Of a DNA stretch of 46,884 nucleotides, positions 8,258-17,177 are shown piece by piece (within the stretch, counting starts at the first letter, position 1; each line of letters begins with the position of its first letter). The position numbers and the translations under genes were made by a program. The stretch covers positions 1 through 46,884 of the forward strand of contig NZ_JAAKZX010000062.1 in assembly GCF_011045025.1 (NCBI RefSeq), read 5' to 3'. The notes beneath the pieces were generated by a model, which saw only the letters and a program-made list of their open reading frames with translations, was not told the origin of the DNA and did no database searches. The DNA comes from Streptomyces ureilyticus (lineage in GTDB: Bacteria; Actinomycetota; Actinomycetes; Streptomycetales; Streptomycetaceae).

Positions 8258-9061
8258 TCAGGCGGTGAACCGGCCGCCGTTGGCGAGCAGCACCGCGCCG
8301 ACCAGGTTCGCCGCGGCATCGCTCGCGAGGAAGAGAGCGATGTCGGCGATCTCCTCGGGCGTCGCATACGGACGCACCCGCGGGTCGGCGAAACCGGAGC
8401 GCAGCGCCTCGGGCGTGCGCGCCGCCATCCCCGTCTCCGTCGGCCCCGGAGCCACCACGTTCACGCGGATCCCGGACGCGATGACCTCCTTGGCCACGGC
8501 CTGAGCCAGTGCGTGCACACCCGCTTTGGAGGCGGCGTAGTGGGGATAGCCGACGGGGGTGTCGAAGGCCGACGACGAGCCGATCACCACGATTGCCCCG
8601 GCTCCCAAGGGCCGCATGACCCGCACCGCCGCGCGCAGCATGTGGAACGTACCGTCCAGGTTCACCCGCATGACGCGCTGCCAGGACGCGTCGTCGAGGG
8701 AATCGGTCAGCTCGACCGGCCGCCCCTCGACCAGCGCGTCCGCGATGCGCTGCTTGGCCTCGGGGTCGTCGACCCCGGCCGCGTGCACCAGGACATCGAG
8801 TCGTCCGTGCCGCTGCAGTACGCCCTGGACGGCGGCGTCCACGCCCACCGCATCCGCCACGTCGCATGCGACCGCCTCAGCGGCGGGCGATTCCTTGGCG
8901 ACGGCCGCGGCACCCTCGCCGTTCACGTCGGCCAGTACGACGGCCTGCGCCCCTTCCGCCGCCAACTGCCGGGCGACCGCCGCACCCATGCCGGAGCCGG
9001 CGCCCGTCACCATCGCGACCTTGCCCGCGAACCTCTCTGCCTGGACATCCCTGCGCGTCAA
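8258..9061 (-). CDS. SDR-family oxidoreductase
   Basis: A 267-residue classical short-chain dehydrogenase, expected to interconvert a hydroxyl and a ketone using NAD(P). The N-terminus has TGAGSGMG, the middle has the NNAG-equivalent VHAAGV, and the catalytic residues are the Ser of SSSAFDT and the Tyr/Lys of YAASKAG. The start is TTG at 9061, supported by a strong AAGGAGGGA ribosome-binding site 8 bases upstream; no ATG or GTG lies close enough to the glycine motif to replace it. It is divergent from the zinc alcohol dehydrogenase across a 90-bp promoter region carrying an operator-like site. Confidence 0.9.
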   Translation of the reverse strand: MTRRDVQAERFAGKVAMVTGAGSGMGAAVARQLAAEGAQAVVLADVNGEGAAAVAKESPAAEAVACDVADAVGVDAAVQGVLQRHGRLDVLVHAAGVDDPEAKQRIADALVEGRPVELTDSLDDASWQRVMRVNLDGTFHMLRAAVRVMRPLGAGAIVVIGSSSAFDTPVGYPHYAASKAGVHALAQAVAKEVIASGIRVNVVAPGPTETGMAARTPEALRSGFADPRVRPYATPEEIADIALFLASDAAANLVGAVLLANGGRFTA

Positions 9062-9093
9062 GCCAATCCCTCCTTCGCTGCCTTCCCCGATCT

Positions 9094-9105
9094 ATTGAAC
9101 TGACT
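9094..9105. promoter_or_regulatory. Operator-like site B in divergent promoter
   Basis: ATTGAACTGACT keeps the left half of ACTGANNTCAGT (one change) but matches the right half poorly. An alternative reading is the overlapping palindrome TGAACTGACTTCA (9096-9108). It sits 33 bp upstream of the SDR start and about 50 bp upstream of the alcohol dehydrogenase. Confidence 0.4.
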
Positions 9106-9151
9106 TCACCTCTGTTACCGTGACGGCCGCGGGCTGACAAGACCTGGGACG

Positions 9152-10198
9152 GTGAAGATGCGGGCACTGCGGCTGACGGCGTGGGGCGAACCCCCGACAC
9201 AGACCGAGGTCGAGCAACCCGTGCCCCACGGCGCCGAGGTGCTGGTACGCGTCGAGGCCGCCGGGCTGTGCCACTCCGACCTGCACGTCATCGACGCGGC
9301 TCCGGGAGCACTCCCCTACCGGCTGCCCTTCACTCTCGGCCACGAGGTCGCCGGGCGGGCCTTGGCCCTTGGGCCCGACGCCGACGGGGTGGCCGTCGGT
9401 GACCGCGTGGTGCTGTACGGACCGTGGGGTTGCGGCGCCTGCGACCGTTGCGCCGCCGGCCGGGACAACTACTGCGACCGGCGCGACACTCTCGACTGGC
9501 ACGGCGCGGGACTGGGCCGGGACGGCGGAATGGCCGAGTGCGTACTCGTCCCGTCCGCCCGCCATCTGGTGCCGATCGGCGACTTGCCGGCCGATCAGGC
9601 GGCTCCGCTCTCCGACGCGGGCCTGACGTCCTATCACGCCGTGGCCGGTCTCCGGCACGCGCTCGAAGAGGGCACCACCACCGTCGTGATCGGGGTCGGC
9701 GGGCTGGGTCACCTGGCTGTGCAGATCCTTCGGGCGACCACCCCGAGCCGCGTACTGGCGGTCGACGTCCGGGAGGAGGCGCTGGCTCTCGCGGACCGCT
9801 CCGGCGCGGACTTCGGCACCCTGATGCAGGCGGACACCGCGGTTGTCCTGCGGAAGCGGAGTGGTGGCACGGGAGCGGACGCCGTGCTCGACTTCGTCGG
9901 CACCACGCAGACGCTGGAACTCGCCGCCGGCGTCCTGCGTCCGGGGGGTGAAGTCGCCGTCGTCGGCAGCGGAGGCGGCCGGCTGACGGTTTCCAAGCCG
10001 GGCGTTCTCCCGCCGGGCTTCAGGCTCTCACTCCCCTTCTGGGGAACCCGCTCCGAGCTCGCCGAGGTCGTCGCGCTGGCCCAGTCGGGGGCGATCCACG
10101 TCGAGACGGAGCAGTTCCCGCTGTCCGCCGCACCGGAGGCAATCGGCCGGCTTCGCCGGGGCCGGGTGCGGGGGCGGGCCGTGCTGGTCCCCGACTGA
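9152..10198 (+). CDS. Zinc-dependent alcohol dehydrogenase (MDR superfamily)
   Basis: A 348-residue enzyme oxidising an alcohol to an aldehyde or ketone with NAD(P)+. The catalytic zinc ligands appear as C40 in GLCHSDLH and the His/Glu of GHEVAG. The structural zinc lobe is complete in GCGACDRCAAGRDNYC. The cofactor domain has GVGGLGHLAVQ. The GTG at 9152 and the ATG at 9158 (MRALRLTAWG) are both possible starts; GGGACGG precedes both and the choice changes two residues. It is divergent from the SDR gene and is followed after 30 bp by the FAD dehydrogenase, likely in one operon running to 12719. Confidence 0.92.
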   Translation: MKMRALRLTAWGEPPTQTEVEQPVPHGAEVLVRVEAAGLCHSDLHVIDAAPGALPYRLPFTLGHEVAGRALALGPDADGVAVGDRVVLYGPWGCGACDRCAAGRDNYCDRRDTLDWHGAGLGRDGGMAECVLVPSARHLVPIGDLPADQAAPLSDAGLTSYHAVAGLRHALEEGTTTVVIGVGGLGHLAVQILRATTPSRVLAVDVREEALALADRSGADFGTLMQADTAVVLRKRSGGTGADAVLDFVGTTQTLELAAGVLRPGGEVAVVGSGGGRLTVSKPGVLPPGFRLSLPFWGTRSELAEVVALAQSGAIHVETEQFPLSAAPEAIGRLRRGRVRGRAVLVPD

Positions 10199-10228
10199 CC
10201 ACGCAGCGCACGTCAGGAAAGGGGTTGA

Positions 10229-11596
10229 ATGCGCATGCCGGACCACCAGACGGTCGACCTGCTCGTCATCGGGGCGGGAATGGCCGGGCTGACCGCGGGC
10301 GCGCGAGCCGTACGCAACGGGTTGTCCGTCGTGGTCGTCGAGATCGGCGATGACGTCGGGGGGTCCGCGCGCTACGCCGGTTACGCCTGGACCGCCCCGA
10401 GCCACGAGGAGATGGAGCGGCACAACCCGGGCGGAGACGCCTCGCTCAAGCGCGCCCTCGTGGACCGCTTCCAGGACGGCATCAACTGGATTCGGAGTAC
10501 GGGCGTCGAGGCCAAGGACGCTCAGCACATCCTCAGCTTCGGCCAGGGGCACCAGTTCGACACCCATCACTACGTCGGCACCTGCCGCCGCATCATCGTC
10601 GAGGCGGGTGGCGAGCTGCTGCTGACCACCGACACCGAGCGGCTCCTCGTGGCGAACCGTGCCGTGGCCGGAGCGGAACTCGTCACGAGCGACGGCACGC
10701 GACGGCAGGTGCGCGCCACCTCGACACTCCTGGCCACGGGAGGCTTCCAGGGGGACGTGGACCTCCGCAACAAACTCGTCCACCCCCACGCCGACCGCCT
10801 GGAACTGCGCTCCAACCCCCACAGCCGCGGGGCCGGCTACCGCCTGGCGACCGCCGCCGGGGCATCGACCGGGCTGCCCGGGGCCGGCTTCTACGGACAT
10901 CTGATCCCGAGCGGCATCCCGTTCGCGGACCCGTCGGACTTCGTCGACCTGTCGCTGTACTACAGCGAGCACGCCCTGCTGTTCAACCTGCTGGGCGAGC
11001 GGTTCACCGACGAGACGCTGGGCGATCACCTGACGACGATGGCACTGATGGAACAGCCCGAGAACCGCGGGCTCCTCATCACCGACGCCCGCGTGTTCCG
11101 CGACTGGGTGGTGGGCTCGTACGTAGAAGGGGCGGTCGCCGTCGACAAGTTCGCGCTAGCCGCGAAGCGGGGCGGTCGGGTCGGTTTCGCCGAGGACCTC
11201 GACGAGCTCGACTGCCTTCCGGAGGAGTGGGGATACGACGGGCCGGCCGTTCGCGCGGCCGTCGAGCGGTTCAACGCCCAGGCGGCAGCGGGGGAGGAAC
11301 CGGTGCCGGGCCGCCGGCTCGACCGCCTGCCGCTCGACGAACCGCCCTACTACGTCATCGAGACGGTGCCGGCCATCACCTTCCCGTTCCACGGGATCCG
11401 TATCGACGACCAGGCACGCGTTCTGGGAGAGGGCGGCGAGCCCGTGGCAGGGCTCCTCGCAGCCGGTTCGGACACCGGAGGCCTGTCGTACCGGGCCTAC
11501 GCCGGCGGCATCGCGTCAGCCCTCGTGTTCGGCCTCACGGCGGCCGGCACCGCGACGCTGCGCGCCGCCTCGCATGGGCAGGAGAGCCGCGGCTGA
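10229..11596 (+). CDS. FAD-dependent dehydrogenase (fumarate reductase / 3-ketosteroid delta-1-dehydrogenase-like)
   Basis: A 455-residue protein with the FAD_binding_2 fold. The N-terminal dinucleotide motif is VIGAGMAGL at residues 12-20. A second FAD contact is TLLATGGFQGD near residue 168. The C-terminal segment has AGSDTGGLSYRAYAGGIA, typical of flavoprotein dehydrogenases that abstract hydrogen next to a carbonyl. Substrates in this family range from fumarate to 3-ketosteroids and cyclohexanones, so the exact reaction is open. GAAAGGGG precedes the ATG at 10229. The stop codon lies 1 bp before the next start, so the two genes are translationally coupled. Confidence 0.85.
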   Translation: MRMPDHQTVDLLVIGAGMAGLTAGARAVRNGLSVVVVEIGDDVGGSARYAGYAWTAPSHEEMERHNPGGDASLKRALVDRFQDGINWIRSTGVEAKDAQHILSFGQGHQFDTHHYVGTCRRIIVEAGGELLLTTDTERLLVANRAVAGAELVTSDGTRRQVRATSTLLATGGFQGDVDLRNKLVHPHADRLELRSNPHSRGAGYRLATAAGASTGLPGAGFYGHLIPSGIPFADPSDFVDLSLYYSEHALLFNLLGERFTDETLGDHLTTMALMEQPENRGLLITDARVFRDWVVGSYVEGAVAVDKFALAAKRGGRVGFAEDLDELDCLPEEWGYDGPAVRAAVERFNAQAAAGEEPVPGRRLDRLPLDEPPYYVIETVPAITFPFHGIRIDDQARVLGEGGEPVAGLLAAGSDTGGLSYRAYAGGIASALVFGLTAAGTATLRAASHGQESRG

Positions 11597-11597
11597 C

Positions 11598-12719
11598 ATG
11601 GACGACCAGATGCACACCCTGACCGAGTCGGGTCAACCGCCCTGGGAAAACACGGCAATGACCGGCCGTGAGATCTGGCCGGTCGCCTATCCACGCGGCG
11701 AGGTCCGCGCGTCGGACTTTCGCGTCGTCGAGGTCGAGGTGCGGCAACCACGGCCGGGCGAGGTGCTGGTCCGGAACACATGGACATCCGTCGACGCCGC
11801 CCTCCGACTGCGGCTGAGGGAGACGGCGCCGCCGGGATACTTCCCGGCCTTCCCCCTCGAAGAGCCGATGGACGGGATCATGACCGTCGGGGAAGTCGTC
11901 GAGTCCCGCGCCGACGGGTTCGCCCCCGGCGACACGGTGTGGCACGCCTCCGGCTGGCGCGACTACGCCCTCGTCGAGGCGGGGAAGCAGGCCCTCGGCG
12001 GCGTCGGCACGCTCACGAAGCTCGACGTAGACGTTGCCCCTCCCCAGGCGCACCTCGGCGCGCTCGGCGCCAATGGACTCACCGCCTACGCCGGCCTCTT
12101 CCACGCCGCGGACCTGCGCGACGGCGACGTCGTCTGGGTCTCCGCCGCGGCCGGCGCGGTCGGCAGCCTCGCCGCACAGATGGCGAAGATCCGCGGGCAC
12201 CGCGTCATCGGCAGCGCCGGTTCCGACGAGAAGGTGCGCTACCTCCTGGAGGAACTCGGCCTGGACGCCGCGTTCAACTACAAGCGCGGCCCTCTCCCCG
12301 ACCTCTTGCGTGAAGCGGCCCCGGACGGCATAGACGTGTACTTCGACAACGTCGGCGGCGACCATCTCGAGGCCGCCCTGGGGGCGCTGCGGAGGTCGGG
12401 CCGCGTCGCGATCTGCGGCATGATCTCGGAGTATGCGGCCAAGGAGCCGCCGCACGGCCCCGCAAACCTCATGCTGGCGGTGACGAAGGGCCTGACGATT
12501 CGCGGCTTCCGGGCCAGCGGCCACACCCGCTTACTGTCCGAGATGAGACGGCAAGTGGGCGCATGGGTCCGCGAAGGCCGCCTCCACTGCCGCGAAACGA
12601 TCGTCGACGGGCTGCCGCAGGCGCCGTTGGCACTGGCGGGACTACTGCGAGGCGACAACACCGGCAAGACGCTTGTGCGGATCGATGGCGGCACGCATCG
12701 TGAGAACACCGTCGACTGA
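11598..12719 (+). CDS. NADP-dependent MDR oxidoreductase (CurA/prostaglandin-reductase type)
   Basis: A 373-residue zinc-free medium-chain reductase that would reduce the C=C bond of an alpha,beta-unsaturated ketone or aldehyde. The Rossmann motif is seen as AAAGAVGSLAAQMAK, the enoyl-reductase segment as YFDNVGGDHLE, and the family start as REIWPVAYPRGE. I place the start at 11598 because GGAGAG lies 11 bp upstream and couples it to the previous gene. An ATG at 11658 would give the more usual N-terminus. It carries an in-frame TTA codon at 12531-12533, which suggests bldA-dependent translation. It is the last gene of the operon starting at 9152. Confidence 0.88.
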   Translation: MDDQMHTLTESGQPPWENTAMTGREIWPVAYPRGEVRASDFRVVEVEVRQPRPGEVLVRNTWTSVDAALRLRLRETAPPGYFPAFPLEEPMDGIMTVGEVVESRADGFAPGDTVWHASGWRDYALVEAGKQALGGVGTLTKLDVDVAPPQAHLGALGANGLTAYAGLFHAADLRDGDVVWVSAAAGAVGSLAAQMAKIRGHRVIGSAGSDEKVRYLLEELGLDAAFNYKRGPLPDLLREAAPDGIDVYFDNVGGDHLEAALGALRRSGRVAICGMISEYAAKEPPHGPANLMLAVTKGLTIRGFRASGHTRLLSEMRRQVGAWVREGRLHCRETIVDGLPQAPLALAGLLRGDNTGKTLVRIDGGTHRENTVD

Positions 12720-12773
12720 GGCCTGCCCGTGGGGCGCCCGGCATACCGAGCCCAGCACCCTGCCGCCTGCCAA

Positions 12774-12785
12774 ACTGAACTGAAG
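12774..12785. promoter_or_regulatory. Operator-like site C
   Basis: ACTGAACTGAAG in the context CCAAACTGAACT. The left half matches the locus palindrome exactly and the right half has diverged. It shares the CAAACTGAACT core with site A and with the reverse complement of site D. Confidence 0.4.
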
Positions 12786-12972
12786 TAAGCGCAATAGCTG
12801 CCACCATGGGGCGGCCCGGCCGAACACCCCAGTCACCCCCGCCCAACCCCGCGCGCTGACCGGTCAACGCCCACCCGCTCCTGCGGCAACCGATGCCATG
12901 CAAGCCGCGGCACGCGACTCCTTCGAACCTTCCACCAATCCTTCGTCGCGCGGCTGCGCACACTATTGCCTA

Positions 12973-12984
12973 ACCGAGTTCAGT
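12973..12984. promoter_or_regulatory. Operator-like site D (ACCGAGTTCAGT)
   Basis: One mismatch to ACTGANNTCAGT, about 107 bp upstream of the substrate-binding protein start. It is flanked by AA and TTTGG, which extend the symmetry partly. Confidence 0.55.
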
Positions 12985-13090
12985 TTGGTAACTTCCACGC
13001 AATCTTGGCCATCCGGCCACCGTTCAGCGCAAAGTCCGCTCGGTTCTGCGCCGGTTCGGCCGGGGGCCGGTTCACCTAAGGGAGCCGAGA

Positions 13091-14155
13091 ATGAGATCAG
13101 ATCCGCGACGGCGCGGGGCTTTGCTCATCGTGCTGTCGATCACCACACTGCTGGTCGCCGCGTGCGGCGGCGGCACCGCCAACAACGCCGAGTCCAAGGT
13201 CGTGCCCGCCTCGGCGGGCATCGACGAGCTGGTCGCCGCAGCGAAGAAAGAAGGACAGCTCACTGTCTACTCGGCCCAGGATCTGACCGCCCTCAACAAC
13301 CTCGCAAAGGCCTTCGAGGCCAAATACCCGGGCATCGACGTCAAGACCGTCCGGGGCGTCGACGGTGACCTCGGGGTGAAGGTCGAGACGGAGTTCAACA
13401 CCGGCAAGGGCATCGCCGACATGTACGTCAGCGCGAGCCTGTCCTGGGTGAAGCCGCAGGCCGAGGCCAAGCGGTTCCTGGCGCCGACCGGCCCCGAACT
13501 CACCGGCAAGGGCGACTACGACGCCAAGCAGTACGTCCACGACGGCAACTACTTCGAGACCAACTCCGCCGTGCTCACGTTCGGCTGGAACACCAAGCTC
13601 CACTCCCAAGGGCTGACCGACTACCCGGACCTGCTCGACCCGTCCCTCGCGGGCGGAAAGATCGGCGTCATCGAGCCGACCGCTCCCTCGATCGTCGACT
13701 TCTACCTGTGGTTGGAGGAGACGTACGGCGCCGACTTCGTGAAGAAGCTGGCCGCCCAGAAGCCCCGCATCTACCCCAGCGCCCTGCCCATGGGTGAGGC
13801 GCTGCAGTCCGGCGAGATAGCCGTCGGAAGCTTCGTGGCGCCGATCACGCTCGACCCCGCCAAGAAGAAGGGGGCGCCCGTCGACTACCGGATCGCGCCG
13901 GACGGCGCGTGGGGAGCCCGCTACTACGGCATGGTCCTGGAGAGCGCCCCGCACCCCAACGCCGGCCAGTTGTTCGCCAACTTCATGGTGACCGCCGAGG
14001 GGCAGGAGCTGATCACGCCGTCCGCCGGATCGGTGCTACCCAAGGTTCCCGGCACAGTGATCACCAACGACAAGGTACGGGTGCAGGATCCGGCCAAGCT
14101 CACGCCGGAGGCCGTGGCCGCGTACCAGAAGAAGTGGAAGTCCCTCTTCCAGTAG
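13091..14155 (+). CDS. ABC transporter substrate-binding lipoprotein (iron(III)/organic-solute type)
   Basis: A 354-residue exported binding protein. The signal peptide has Arg-rich n-region and hydrophobic core ending in the lipobox LVAAC at about residues 20-24, so it should be lipid-anchored outside the membrane. The mature part begins a periplasmic-binding fold with EGQLTVYSAQD, as in the FutA/AfuA-like class, and contains FNTGKGIADMYVSAS. It follows GGGAGCC and heads an operon with its ATPase and fused permease. Family members bind ferric iron, thiamine, polyamines, phosphonates or small organic acids. The surrounding catabolic genes favour an organic solute, but this is inference. Confidence 0.87.
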   Translation: MRSDPRRRGALLIVLSITTLLVAACGGGTANNAESKVVPASAGIDELVAAAKKEGQLTVYSAQDLTALNNLAKAFEAKYPGIDVKTVRGVDGDLGVKVETEFNTGKGIADMYVSASLSWVKPQAEAKRFLAPTGPELTGKGDYDAKQYVHDGNYFETNSAVLTFGWNTKLHSQGLTDYPDLLDPSLAGGKIGVIEPTAPSIVDFYLWLEETYGADFVKKLAAQKPRIYPSALPMGEALQSGEIAVGSFVAPITLDPAKKKGAPVDYRIAPDGAWGARYYGMVLESAPHPNAGQLFANFMVTAEGQELITPSAGSVLPKVPGTVITNDKVRVQDPAKLTPEAVAAYQKKWKSLFQ

Positions 14156-14252
14156 GGGCGGTGGGTGCGTCGGCCGGTGCCGGTGCACAGCAGTGTGGGC
14201 ACCCATACCAACGGTGCCCACTCACTCGATCTTTGGATGTGAGGAGTCCCCC

Positions 14253-15419
14253 GTGTCCCACGTGCGCATCGAGGGTCTGACGAAAAGGTTCGCCGGCAAG
14301 CCGCCGGCTGTCGCGGTGGACGACTTGTCGCTGGAGATCGAACCGGGCGAATTCATCGTTCTGCTTGGCCCGAGCGGCTGCGGAAAAACCACGACTCTGC
14401 GCTGTCTGGCCGGTCTGGAGACGCCCGACGAGGGAGCTATCTCGCTGGGCGACCAGACAGTGCTGGATGTACGAGGGAAGGTCAACCTCCCTCCGAACAA
14501 GCGCCGGATCGGGATGGTGTTCCAGTCGTACGCGCTGTGGCCGCACATGACAGTGCGCCGCAACATCGGATATCCCCTGAGAACCAGACGGGTGCCTCGT
14601 GAGCAGGCGCGCACCCGGATCGAGGAGGCGGCGGAGCTCGTCGACTGCGCCGCCCTGCTCGACCGCTATCCGGCGCAGCTCAGCGGCGGCCAGCAGCAGC
14701 GGGTCGCCCTGGCCCGCGGTCTGGCCGCCCAACCCGACCTGGTGCTCTTCGACGAGCCGCTGAGCAACCTCGACGCCCGGCTGCGCGACCAGGTACGCGC
14801 GCAGCTACACGAGTTGCATGCACGGCTTGGCTTCACCGCCGTGTTCGTCACCCACGACCAGAGCGAGGCGCTGGCACTCGGCGACCGTCTGGCGATCATG
14901 AAGGCGGGGCGGATCGAGCAACTGGACACGCCGGAGCGGGTCTTCGAGGAACCGGCCACCGAGTACGTCGCCGGCTTCATCGGGATGTCGAACCGGCTCC
15001 CGCTCCGGCGGCAGGGCGAGGGATGGGCTCTCGCCGGCCAGCCGGGCGCCGACGGCTCAGCGGGCCAGGCGGTGGCCGGCGAACTCCCTGTGCCCCGCTC
15101 GCACAGCGAGGTAGCCGCCCGGCTGCGCCCCGAAGACCTTCAGCTCTGTCCGGCCGAGGAGAAACCACCGGCCCACGGCCTCGCCCTCCCGGCGGAGATC
15201 GTCGACGCCCAGTTCGGCGGCCGTCACATGGACGTGGTCGTCACCATCGCGGGCAGCCGCCTGCACGCGCGGGCGCCGCTGACCGGCAAACCCTGGGCCC
15301 GGAGTCTGTCGCGCGGGCAGCAGGTGACCGCGTGGTTCGCCAGGGACGCGGCCATCTACTACGACGCCGACGGGGTGCGGACAGCCGGGCACGCCCCCGC
15401 CGCGGCAGTGGGGGCGTGA
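14253..15419 (+). CDS. ABC transporter ATP-binding protein (iron/spermidine-type importer)
   Basis: A 388-residue cytoplasmic ATPase that powers the adjacent permease. Walker A is GPSGCGKTT at residues 39-47, the signature is LSGGQQQR, Walker B is LVLFDEPLSNLD, and the switch His is in FVTHDQSEA. A C-terminal TOBE-like region follows, containing LRPEDLQL. I choose the GTG at 14253 because GAGGAG lies just upstream; the frame is open to 14193 but without a ribosome-binding site. It lies 97 bp after the binding protein and 4 bp before the permease. Confidence 0.92.
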   Translation: MSHVRIEGLTKRFAGKPPAVAVDDLSLEIEPGEFIVLLGPSGCGKTTTLRCLAGLETPDEGAISLGDQTVLDVRGKVNLPPNKRRIGMVFQSYALWPHMTVRRNIGYPLRTRRVPREQARTRIEEAAELVDCAALLDRYPAQLSGGQQQRVALARGLAAQPDLVLFDEPLSNLDARLRDQVRAQLHELHARLGFTAVFVTHDQSEALALGDRLAIMKAGRIEQLDTPERVFEEPATEYVAGFIGMSNRLPLRRQGEGWALAGQPGADGSAGQAVAGELPVPRSHSEVAARLRPEDLQLCPAEEKPPAHGLALPAEIVDAQFGGRHMDVVVTIAGSRLHARAPLTGKPWARSLSRGQQVTAWFARDAAIYYDADGVRTAGHAPAAAVGA

Positions 15420-15423
15420 CGTC

Positions 15424-17163
15424 GTGGCCGCACCCGCCGTACCCGCTCCCTCCTTTACGACGACACCGCCGCCCCAAGTGCCGCAGCTCCCGACGGCGTT
15501 GACCCGTGCGCGGCGCCATCTGCCACGGCTGGGGGCGCTCGCCTTCCTGGGCGTCATCGGCTACCTGGTGATCGCTCCGCTGGTGGGCCTGCAACGGCTG
15601 GCCTTCGAGGACGACGCCCGTGGCTACAGCGCCGCCTTCGACAGCCCGGACATGGCCGAGACGCTGCGTACGACGGCCGGTATGGCGCTGGGTTCGCTGG
15701 TCATCGCGCTCGTCCTGGGCACGTTCCTTGCCTGGGCGGCGACCCGCCTGCCACCCCGCCTGCGGCTGTTGCGCGTCCTGCCCGTGCTGCCCATCGTGGT
15801 GCCGGCCGTGGCCGCGGTGACCGGCTGGGCGTTCCTGTTCTCGCCGCGCCCCGGCTACCTCAACGCGGCGCTGCGCAACCTGCCCTGGTGGAACCATCTC
15901 GACGAGGGCCCCGTCGACATCTACACCCTGCCGTGGATCGTCCTCATCACCGGCTTCGGCCTGACCGCCTTCGTCTACCTCTTCGTCAGCGCCGGCTTCG
16001 GCAACATCAACGCGGAGTTGATCGAGGCGGCACAGGTCAGCGGATCGTCACCGGCCGGTGTGTTCTTCCGGGTGACACTGCCGCTGCTGCGCCCGGTCCT
16101 GGTGTACGGGGGCTTCGTTGCTCTGCTCCTCGGACTCGGCCAGTTCACGGGACCACTGCTGCTCGGCAGGAACAACGGCGTCAACGTGCTCACCACGGAC
16201 ATGTACGTCGCCGTGTCGCAGAGCCCGGTCGACTACGGCAGGGCCGCCGCGATCGGCTCACCCCTGCTGCTCTTCGGCATCGCCGTCGTGCTCTTCCAGA
16301 AGGTGATCCTCGGCGACCACAGCCGCTTCGTCACACACGGCGGCAAGGCGTTCCGGTCCGGCGGACGGCCGTCGTGGGTGGCGGTCACCGGCATCCTCCT
16401 CTACGGCCTGGTGGCGCTGGCGCTGCCGCTGGGCGCACTCATCGTCGTATCGCTCTCCGCCTTCTGGAGCGGCAGGATCCAACCGAGCGGGTTCACGCTC
16501 GACAACTTCAGGCGCGTGTTCCAGGAGTCGGGGATCACCGACGCGATCGCCAACAGCCTCGTCACCTCGGTCATCTCCGTCGCCATCGCGCTGCCGCTGG
16601 GCTTCATCGCCGCCTCACTGCTACTCAAGGGGCGCCGGTTCCGCATCATCCGGGCCGCGGTCGACTTCATCGTGGCGATGCCCCTCGGAATCCCCGCAGT
16701 GGTCTTCGGCGCCGGCTTCCTGCTGACGTACAGCCGCGAGCCGTTCATCCTGTACGGCACCCGAACGGTGATCGTCCTCGTCTACGTGACCCTGATGCTG
16801 CCCTTCGCCACCAGGATGCAGCTGTCCGGAATGGTGGCACTCGGCGACACGTACCTGGAGGCCTCGCGTACCAGCGGCGCGGGCGCGCTGCGGACCAACA
16901 CCGAGATCGTGCTGCCGCTGCTGCGCCCGACACTCGCGGGTGCCGGAGCCCTGATGTTCGTGCTGCTCACCCATGAGTTCACGGCGTCGCTGCTGGTACG
17001 GGCACCCACGACGCAGGTCATGGGCACCATCCTGTTCGACTACTGGGCCAACGGTTCCTATCCGCTGGTAGCCGCGATCGCGCTCGTCATGACGCTGGTG
17101 ACATCCGTGGGCGTCTTCATCGCCATGTCCGTCGCGGGCTCCGACATCTTCGAGAAGCTGTGA
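15424..17163 (+). CDS. ABC transporter permease, fused double-domain (iron(III)/FbpB type)
   Basis: A 579-residue integral membrane protein made of two homologous permease halves, with about 12 hydrophobic segments. The two ATPase-contact (EAA) loops are visible: EAAQVSGSSPAGVFF in the first half and EASRTSGAGALRTN in the second, each followed by LPLLRP. This fused architecture is typical of ferric-iron and related importers. The first 40 residues are Pro/Thr rich and cytoplasmic. GTG at 15424 starts 4 bp after the ATPase stop. The next gene, an SDR, begins 14 bp after the stop, so transport and catabolism appear to be one transcript. Confidence 0.92.
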   Translation: MAAPAVPAPSFTTTPPPQVPQLPTALTRARRHLPRLGALAFLGVIGYLVIAPLVGLQRLAFEDDARGYSAAFDSPDMAETLRTTAGMALGSLVIALVLGTFLAWAATRLPPRLRLLRVLPVLPIVVPAVAAVTGWAFLFSPRPGYLNAALRNLPWWNHLDEGPVDIYTLPWIVLITGFGLTAFVYLFVSAGFGNINAELIEAAQVSGSSPAGVFFRVTLPLLRPVLVYGGFVALLLGLGQFTGPLLLGRNNGVNVLTTDMYVAVSQSPVDYGRAAAIGSPLLLFGIAVVLFQKVILGDHSRFVTHGGKAFRSGGRPSWVAVTGILLYGLVALALPLGALIVVSLSAFWSGRIQPSGFTLDNFRRVFQESGITDAIANSLVTSVISVAIALPLGFIAASLLLKGRRFRIIRAAVDFIVAMPLGIPAVVFGAGFLLTYSREPFILYGTRTVIVLVYVTLMLPFATRMQLSGMVALGDTYLEASRTSGAGALRTNTEIVLPLLRPTLAGAGALMFVLLTHEFTASLLVRAPTTQVMGTILFDYWANGSYPLVAAIALVMTLVTSVGVFIAMSVAGSDIFEKL

Positions 17164-17177
17164 GGAGGGGCAGGGAT

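Larger units (their letters stand above)
12720..13090 (+). promoter_or_regulatory. 371-bp regulatory gap upstream of the ABC importer operon
   Basis: No gene is visible. Two operator-like sites lie here, at 12774-12785 and 12973-12984, about 190 bp apart, in the AT-richest stretches of the gap. The spacing would allow a looped or cooperative repressor complex in front of the transporter operon. Confidence 0.5.
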
